A stretch of DNA of 48,969 bases from Rhodospirillales bacterium (GTDB lineage Bacteria > Pseudomonadota > Alphaproteobacteria > Reyranellales > Reyranellaceae). This document shows, in pieces, positions 44,789 through 48,969 of this stretch. How positions within the stretch are numbered: the stretch's first letter is position 1; every line of letters starts with the position of its first letter. The stretch spans positions 1 through 48,969 of the forward strand of contig JACPVT010000110.1 in assembly GCA_016191685.1 (NCBI GenBank), given 5' to 3'. The notes under the pieces are model-generated. The model made no database searches. It saw only the letters and a program-made list of their open reading frames with translations, and was not told the DNA's origin. The translations under genes were made by a program, and so were the position numbers.

Positions 44789-45304
44789 ATGAGTATCGAT
44801 GCGGCGGCCTTCAAGAAGGGCATGCGCCACCTCGCGGCAAGCGTGACCCTGATCACCACCCGCCACGACAACCTGCGCGGCGGCCTGACGGCGACCGCCG
44901 TGTGCTCGGTCTCGGCCGAGCCGCCGCAGATCCTGATCTGCGTCAACAAGACGGCGAGCGCTCACGATCCGATCGGCGAGGCCGGCTTCTTCTGCGTCAA
45001 TATCCTGAGCCCCGCCCATCGCAAGATCGCCGAGCGCTTCGCCGGCATGGACGGCGTCGAGGGCGACGAGCGTTTTCGCGACATGGGCGACTGGTCGGCG
45101 CTCGCCACCGGCGCCCCGGTGCTGAAGGGCTGCCCGGTGTCGTTCGACTGCAAGCTGGTGACCCGCCTCTCGGCCGGCACGCACACCATCTATATCGGCG
45201 AGATCGTCGATCTCGCGCTCGATCCCGAGGCGACGCCGCTGCTCTATGCCGACGGTACCTTCGTGCATGGCGATGCCCTGAAGAAGGCGGCCGCGGCGGC
45301 GTGA
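44789..45304 (+). CDS. Flavin reductase domain protein
   Basis: This 171-residue split-barrel FMN/FAD reductase has FKKGMRHLAASVTLITTRHD (flavin phosphate binding), GLTATAVCSVSAEPPQILICVN, FFCVNILSPAHRKIAERFAG and THTIYIGEIVDL. Such proteins use NAD(P)H to supply reduced flavin to two-component monooxygenases. No oxygenase is adjacent, so the partner is unknown. ATG 44789 follows GCAGG. The 194-base gap upstream separates it from the divergent CHAD gene and holds an ACCGG/CCGGT inverted repeat near 44717-44738 but no clear promoter. Confidence 0.9.
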   Translation: MSIDAAAFKKGMRHLAASVTLITTRHDNLRGGLTATAVCSVSAEPPQILICVNKTASAHDPIGEAGFFCVNILSPAHRKIAERFAGMDGVEGDERFRDMGDWSALATGAPVLKGCPVSFDCKLVTRLSAGTHTIYIGEIVDLALDPEATPLLYADGTFVHGDALKKAAAAA

Positions 45305-45335
45305 GGCCGTCACTGGACCTTCTTCAAAATCCCGC

Positions 45336-45367
45336 TTGACCTTGACGTCGCGTCAAACGGCCATAAC
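45336..45367 (+). promoter_or_regulatory. MerR-type promoter with operator in a 20-bp spacer
   Basis: The -35 box TTGACC (45336-45341) and the -10 box CATAAC (45362-45367) are 20 bp apart, longer than the normal 17. The perfect inverted repeat TTGACG-TCG-CGTCAA (45342-45356) fills the spacer. This is the hallmark of promoters activated by MerR-family proteins, which untwist the overlong spacer. The MerR gene starts about 95 bases downstream. Confidence 0.75.
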
Positions 45368-45394
45368 GCGGCCCTCGAACAGGAGGAGCCGGTC

Positions 45395-45436
45395 ATGAAC
45401 GTGCCGCGCGACCTTCAGGCGTTCATCGCAAGCTGA
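45395..45436 (+). CDS. Possible 13-residue leader peptide upstream of the MerR gene
   Basis: ATG 45395 has a near-perfect AGGAGGAG ribosome-binding site 6 bases upstream. It opens a 13-codon frame (MNVPRDLQAFIAS) ending in TGA, 24 bases before the MerR ATG. Placement in the mRNA leader, right after the MerR-type promoter, suggests a translated leader. Whether it is regulatory or a remnant is unknown. Confidence 0.45.
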   Translation: MNVPRDLQAFIAS

Positions 45437-45460
45437 CGCGCTCAAGGCAGGAGAGCCCAG

Positions 45461-46297
45461 ATGTTTCGTATCGGAGAATTTGCCCAAATCGCGCAGGTCT
45501 CGGGGCGGCAGCTGCGCTTCTACGACCAGCTCGGCCTGCTGCGGCCGGCGCATACCGACCCGCAGACCGGCTATCGCTACTACAGCATCCGTCAGCTCCC
45601 CCGGTTGAACGGCATCCTTGCCCTGAAGGAACTCGGCCTGTCGCTGGAGCAGATCGGGCCGCTCTTGAAGAACGACCTGCCACCGGCCGAGCTGCGCGGC
45701 ATGCTCACCATGAAGCGGGCGCAGCTCGAGCAATCGCTGCGCGAGGAGGAGGTCCGGCTGCGCTACATCGAATCCCGCATTGCCGAGATCGACCGGCACG
45801 GCGGGATCGGTGACTACGACATCGTCGTGAAGTCGATCGAGCCGATGCCGTTCCTGTCGCTCCACGGTTCGTTCGAAAACATGGATGAGGCGGTGCAGAT
45901 GGTCCGTGCCGTCGCAGAGGACGGCGCACGGCAGATCCGGCCGGCACTGCGCGACAGGCTGATCGTGGTCGCCCGCAACGATCGCGACGAGGATCGGCTG
46001 AATCTTGAGATCGGCTATTCGCTGACGCGGCCGTCGAACACCAGCGTGCGCATCGCCGGCGGCCATGTGTTGCAGGCGGGCGAGCTTCCGGCGGCCGAGA
46101 CGATGGCGACCATCGTGCGCTCGGGCACGAACGCCGCCAGCCATACCTCGTTCGGCGCCCTCGGCGCCTGGATCGAGGCCAATCGCTACGAAGTTGCGGG
46201 CCCCTGTCGCGAAGTTTTCCTCGAATCGATCGTGGAGCCGCCCGGCTTCGAAGGCGCCCTGGTGGAGATCCAGTTCCCGATCCGTCAGGCCGCCTAG
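45461..46297 (+). CDS. MerR-family transcriptional regulator (BltR-like, GyrI-type effector domain)
   Basis: This 278-residue protein has an N-terminal MerR winged helix (FRIGEFAQIAQVSGRQLRFYDQLGLLRPAHTDPQTGYRYYSIRQLPRLNGILALKEL, positions 2-58). A dimerisation coiled coil follows at about 80-115 (MLTMKRAQLEQSLREEEVRLRYIESRI). The C-terminal part from about 125 is a GyrI/AraC-effector-like domain for small hydrophobic ligands, as in BltR/BmrR. AGGAGA precedes ATG 45461. The promoter carries its likely own operator in an overlong spacer. A GST gene follows by 104 bases and may be part of the response. Confidence 0.92.
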   Translation: MFRIGEFAQIAQVSGRQLRFYDQLGLLRPAHTDPQTGYRYYSIRQLPRLNGILALKELGLSLEQIGPLLKNDLPPAELRGMLTMKRAQLEQSLREEEVRLRYIESRIAEIDRHGGIGDYDIVVKSIEPMPFLSLHGSFENMDEAVQMVRAVAEDGARQIRPALRDRLIVVARNDRDEDRLNLEIGYSLTRPSNTSVRIAGGHVLQAGELPAAETMATIVRSGTNAASHTSFGALGAWIEANRYEVAGPCREVFLESIVEPPGFEGALVEIQFPIRQAA

Positions 46298-46401
46298 CCC
46301 GCCTTCAACTTCGAACCCAAGCAAATCCGGACGCCGACGCGTTCCGGCGACGCGAACCGCTGTGTCGATTTCCGGCCGGCGGCCCACCAGAGGAGAAAAG
46401 C

Positions 46402-47067
46402 ATGGCTACGATCTACGGCGTTCCGTTTTCCGTTCACGTCCGCAAGCCGATCGTCACCGCGATCCTCAAGGACATCCAGTATGCCGTCGAGCCGGTGATC
46501 CCGTTCAATCCGCCGCCGAACTGGAGTTCGCTCAGTCCGACCGGCCTGATCCCCGCGATGCAGGACGGCGGCTTCACCCTGGCCGAGTCGACGGCAATCT
46601 GCTTCTACCTGGAGCGCAAGAAGGCAACGCCCGCGATCCTGCCGGCCGATGCCGGGGATTGCAGCCGCGTGCTGTTCTTCGATGGTTATGCCGGATACGT
46701 CTTCCGAAGCGTCATCCATGGGCTATTCTTCCAGAAGATCATCAGCCCCAACATCCTGAAGGGCACCACCGACCACTCGGTGATCGACAGCATCCTGGCG
46801 ACGACGCAACCCAAGGCCTTTGCGTTTCTGGAATCGCAGGTGAGGGGCGCGTTTCTGGTCGGCGACTCGCTGACCCTCGCCGACATCGCCATCGTGTCGA
46901 ACCTCATCAACTTCCAGTATCTCGGCTTCACCATCGACAAGGCGACGTACCCGAAGCTCGCGGCATATGCCGCTGGCATCGTCGCCCTGGAGCCCTTCCA
47001 GCGCGCACTGGCGGACGAAGAGCCGTTCGCCGAGCAGCTGGGATTGAGCCGTGGCTTCCTGGCCTAG
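46402..47067 (+). CDS. Glutathione S-transferase family protein
   Basis: This 221-residue GST-fold protein has an N-terminal thioredoxin-like domain (MATIYGVPFSVHVRKPIVTAIL; the cis-Pro loop LSPTGLIPAMQDGGFTLAESTAICFYLERK). The C-terminal helical domain ends LVGDSLTLADIAIVSNLINF, the Asp N-cap motif of GSTs. A strong GAGGAGAAA site precedes ATG 46402. It sits directly downstream of the MerR regulator, which suggests a detoxification role under its control (inference from position). The substrate is unknown. Confidence 0.9.
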   Translation: MATIYGVPFSVHVRKPIVTAILKDIQYAVEPVIPFNPPPNWSSLSPTGLIPAMQDGGFTLAESTAICFYLERKKATPAILPADAGDCSRVLFFDGYAGYVFRSVIHGLFFQKIISPNILKGTTDHSVIDSILATTQPKAFAFLESQVRGAFLVGDSLTLADIAIVSNLINFQYLGFTIDKATYPKLAAYAAGIVALEPFQRALADEEPFAEQLGLSRGFLA

Positions 47068-47159
47068 AAGGGACGGTGCGGCGCCGACGAGTGACGCCAC
47101 GGCGGCCGGAGGCCGCAGTGGCGCCTGCCCGGCGAAGTCATTATGTTCCGCCCGCCTGC

Positions 47160-47234
47160 TGGGGCGTCGCCAAGCGGTAAGGCAGCGGATTTTGATTCCG
47201 CCATTCCCAGGTTCGAATCCTGGCGCCCCAGCCA
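47160..47234 (+). tRNA. tRNA-Gln (anticodon TTG)
   Basis: The full cloverleaf is visible: acceptor TGGGGCG/CGCCCCA, D arm GCC...GGC, anticodon stem GCGGA/TCCGC with loop TTTTGAT (anticodon TTG), and T arm CCAGG-TTCGAAT-CCTGG. The discriminator base is G and the 3' CCA is encoded (47232-47234). It reads CAA glutamine codons. It stands alone between the GST gene and a convergent kinase gene, with no integrase or prophage next to it. A 13-bp tandem duplication begins three bases after the CCA. Confidence 0.97.
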
Positions 47235-47236
47235 GG

Positions 47237-47262
47237 CCTGATCACCGAACCTGATCACCGAA
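47237..47262. repeat. Perfect 13-bp tandem duplication after tRNA-Gln
   Basis: CCTGATCACCGAA occurs twice head to tail (47237-47249 and 47250-47262). The second copy holds the stop codon of the minus-strand CPT-like gene, and the first lies just past the tRNA 3' end. This is a recent slippage-type event. Confidence 0.9.
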
Positions 47263-47866
47263 CACGGGCGGCGAGCGCCGCCAGGATCGCCGCTATGCAG
47301 GCGTCGGTCGAGGCGGCGCCGGTATCGACGGTGACATCGTAACTGCAGAACGTGTGGACGACATCGGCCAGCCCGCGCGCCCGGCCCAGTACGCGGTCGC
47401 CGCGGGCCTGCTCACGGGCTTCCAGCACATCGAGCGGACAGGTGACGCCCACGGTGAAGACATCGAGCCCCGCCGCGGCGCGGCAATAACTGTCGTACAT
47501 CGCCGGATCATGCAGGACGTGATCGAAGATGACGGCATTGCCGCCGTCGACCAGGGCGCGCACGGCCGGCGCCATCGAGTCGACGAGGCGGCGGAACACC
47601 GGCCCGAACCTGGCCACCACGGCGAGGGGCGCTCCCGGCAGCGAGACCGTCTCCATCTCGACGCCGAGCGCCGTGGAGGAGTCGTGTTCGTCCTGCCGGC
47701 CGGTATCGGCGCCGCGGTAGTAGCGGGGAGCTGCCATGAAGATGAAGTCGTCGAAGCCCACGACGAGATAAGGCTTCGGGAATTTCGCCTGCAGCGCCCG
47801 GCACAGCGTCGTCTTGCCGGCGCTCGACGGGCCGTTGACGAGGATGAGGTCGGGCCAGTGGATCAG
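47255..47866 (-). CDS. Chloramphenicol phosphotransferase-like P-loop kinase, apparent CTG start
   Basis: The product is 203 residues. The frame shows LILVNGPSSAGKTTLCRALQ, a Walker A P-loop, then YLVVGFDDFIFMAA, and further on VIFDHVLHD and CPLDVLEAREQARGDRVLGRARG. This order matches the CPT-like family (chloramphenicol phosphotransferase and relatives). No ATG, GTG or TTG exists in frame before the P-loop; the first GTG (47761) would delete it. CTG 47866 overlaps the upstream DUF1304 stop as CTGA, mimicking the common ATGA coupling, so I take it as start. The true substrate is unknown; chloramphenicol resistance should not be assumed. Confidence 0.8.
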   Translation of the reverse strand: MIHWPDLILVNGPSSAGKTTLCRALQAKFPKPYLVVGFDDFIFMAAPRYYRGADTGRQDEHDSSTALGVEMETVSLPGAPLAVVARFGPVFRRLVDSMAPAVRALVDGGNAVIFDHVLHDPAMYDSYCRAAAGLDVFTVGVTCPLDVLEAREQARGDRVLGRARGLADVVHTFCSYDVTVDTGAASTDACIAAILAALAARVR

Positions 47867-48240
47867 AGGTGCGGTCTCGTACGCGCCGGGCGCGCCGACA
47901 GCACCGCCAGGAGGGCGAGGAGTCCGGGCAGCCCCTGGGTATAGAGGATCGACATCTTGGCGGTGAGCCCGCCATAGACGCCGGCGGCGACCACGCAGGC
48001 GAGGAAGAAGACCTTCACGTCGCGGCGGCCCGTCACCAGGCCCCAGATCAGTCCGGCGGCGAGGAAGCCATTATAGAGTCCCTGGTTGGCGGCGAGGATG
48101 GCGGACGAGGCCGACACTTCAGGCGTCATGTTGAAGATCTGCCGGCCAAGCGGGTGGTTCCAGTAGAACATCTCCAGGACCAGGAAGCCCACGTGGATCA
48201 AGGCGACAAAAGCCACCAGCAGCAGCGAGATCATCCGCAT
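47863..48240 (-). CDS. DUF1304 membrane protein
   Basis: This 125-residue protein has four predicted membrane helices (LLLVAFVALIHVGFLVLEMFYW; LYNGFLAAGLIWGLV; VFFLACVVAAGVYGGL; LPGLLALLAVLSA). It has the DUF1304 signature, HVGFLVLEMFYW followed by NQGLYNGFLAAGL. Function is unknown. A strong GGGGGAGAA site precedes ATG 48240. Its stop overlaps the presumed CTG start of the kinase gene by four bases, so the two are likely coupled. Confidence 0.9.
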   Translation of the reverse strand: MRMISLLLVAFVALIHVGFLVLEMFYWNHPLGRQIFNMTPEVSASSAILAANQGLYNGFLAAGLIWGLVTGRRDVKVFFLACVVAAGVYGGLTAKMSILYTQGLPGLLALLAVLSARPARTRPHL

Positions 48241-48299
48241 CGTTCGTATTCTCCCCCGGCTCCGGCGGCGAACCTAGCACGTTCCGCGACGAGGGGTCC

Positions 48300-48845
48300 T
48301 CAGGCCCGCCGCATCGCCCGTTCGCGCAGCCCCCATGCGCGGGCCAGCCGCGTGGCGCGGTCCTCGAACAGGTCGGGGCCTGCGTCCTTGCCGAGCAACG
48401 TCTCTTCGATCTCGGCGTGGGTGCGCGTGCCGCCGTCGGCCAGCAGATGCTCGATCGCGACGCCGCGCTCGGCCAGGCGCCGCGACACCAGCACGGTGCG
48501 ATGGCAGTCGAGCGGCTCTTTTTCGGCGCACATCAGGCAAACGGTCGTCTTGCCGGCCCGCGCCGTCAGACGGCCGAGCGCGTCGGCGAAGTCGGGTCGC
48601 CGGGCGAGGTCGTCGTAACTGCCGCCGCTCTGGGGCTTGCCGCCAAGTGCCGCGCCCTCGTGGAGGTAGTCGATGCCCGCTTCGGCCAGGGCCTTCGCCA
48701 GCCGGTCCTTGCCGAACTGCGGGAAGCGGCGCGACCACGGCATCGAGCGCACGTCGACCAGCACCTCGACGCCACCCGTCTTCAAGAGATCGACGAAGCG
48801 CTCGATCGGGTGGTTGGAGTGGCCGATTGTCTTGATCGGTTTCAT
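48300..48845 (-). CDS. DUF488 domain protein
   Basis: The product is 181 residues with the typical start KPIKTIGHSNHPIERFVDLLKTGGVEVLVDVRSMPWSRRFPQF, then YLHEGAALGGKP and the conserved cysteine pair region VCLMCAEKEPLDCHR. Function is not established; conserved cysteines and arginines suggest nucleotide or thiol chemistry. The ATG overlaps the stop of the gene upstream (ATGA), so it is the second gene of a coupled pair. The upstream partner runs off the window. Confidence 0.9.
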   Translation of the reverse strand: MKPIKTIGHSNHPIERFVDLLKTGGVEVLVDVRSMPWSRRFPQFGKDRLAKALAEAGIDYLHEGAALGGKPQSGGSYDDLARRPDFADALGRLTARAGKTTVCLMCAEKEPLDCHRTVLVSRRLAERGVAIEHLLADGGTRTHAEIEETLLGKDAGPDLFEDRATRLARAWGLRERAMRRA

Positions 48846-48969
48846 GACGGCAGGCGGCGCACCAGGTCGATGAAGGCCAGCGTCGCGACGGAACGCTCGT
48901 CGCGGCGGCAGGCGAGGTTGAGCGGCACCTTGATGGCGGGCCGCCCCTTCAGCATGCGGTAGGTTACAC
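48842..48969 (-). CDS. Partial gene, C-terminal end only (possibly LysR-type regulator)
   Basis: The last 41 or so residues are visible, reading from the window edge: VTYRMLKGRPAIKVPLNLAC and then RRDERSVATLAFIDLVRRLPS. The phrase with a basic stretch followed by an AFIDLVRR-like final helix resembles the end of LysR substrate-binding domains, but the piece is too short for a firm call. It overlaps the DUF488 start by four bases and must be transcribed with it. Confidence 0.45.
   Translation of the reverse strand, partial: VTYRMLKGRPAIKVPLNLACRRDERSVATLAFIDLVRRLPS

Noticed and set aside
47160-47300. tRNA-Gln as an integration site with an island
   Set aside because: No integrase, no att-like copy of the tRNA end elsewhere in the window, and flanking genes look native.

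Overview
The window is a gene-dense (no gene-free stretch over 300 bases), high-GC chromosomal segment from an alphaproteobacterium. The evidence is family content and gene order: chvI-chvG-hprK-rapZ-EIIA-HPr next to ahcY and pckA; tsaE-amgK-murU-addB-addA-trxA facing dac-accD-folC; pyrF-trpF-trpB-trpA; and ispB divergent from a trmN6-like gene and sppA. A Reyranella-like or Rhodospirillales-like host is my guess only. There is one tRNA (Gln, TTG). I see no rRNA, CRISPR, transposase, integrase or prophage.

Layout. 1-2.4 kb: a response-regulator fragment joined out of frame to an N-terminally clipped N-carbamoyl-D-amino-acid hydrolase, a Gdx/SugE guanidinium exporter, an NTF2-like protein and a GNAT acetyltransferase. 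2.4-6.4 kb: an S49 peptidase, a broken TrmN6-type methyltransferase, polyprenyl diphosphate synthase and glycerol kinase. 6.4-10.5 kb: pyrF-trpF-ridA-like-trpB-trpA. 10.5-15 kb: an MBL hydrolase, a D,D-carboxypeptidase, accD, folC and thioredoxin. 15-25.2 kb (minus strand): ahcY, then tsaE-amgK-murU-addB-addA. 25.3-29.9 kb (minus strand): HPr, EIIA-Man, RapZ, HprK, ChvG and ChvI, a regulatory PTS fused by 4-base overlaps to an envelope/acid-sensing two-component system. 30-37 kb (plus strand): a HugZ-like protein, pckA, a membrane adenylate cyclase, and four consecutive small exported proteins (DUF3300, DUF2950, glycine-zipper lipoprotein, HdeA-like). 37-44.6 kb (minus strand): GST, polA, a solute-binding protein, a Bug-type receptor, a CobW GTPase and a CHAD protein. 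44.8-49 kb: flavin reductase, a MerR regulator with a visible operator and leader peptide, GST, tRNA-Gln, a CPT-like kinase, DUF1304, DUF488 and a partial gene.

How the genes work together. The centre of the window links carbon and stress control. ChvG/ChvI homologues control acid/envelope responses and pckA in rhizobia and agrobacteria. HprK phosphorylates HPr, EIIA-Man takes phosphate from HPr, and RapZ adapts RNA turnover to cell-wall precursor state. Cell-wall recycling (amgK-murU) and wall trimming (dac) lie nearby. The exported acid-chaperone-like cluster sits 6 kb from ChvI.

Most unusual points: the tsaE start codon lies inside the intrinsic terminator of ahcY; tandem 11-bp-spaced repeats precede pckA; a MerR operator fills a 20-bp promoter spacer and is followed by a 13-codon leader ORF; a CPT-like kinase seems to start at CTG; and two gene-breaking deletion junctions fall within the first 4 kb.
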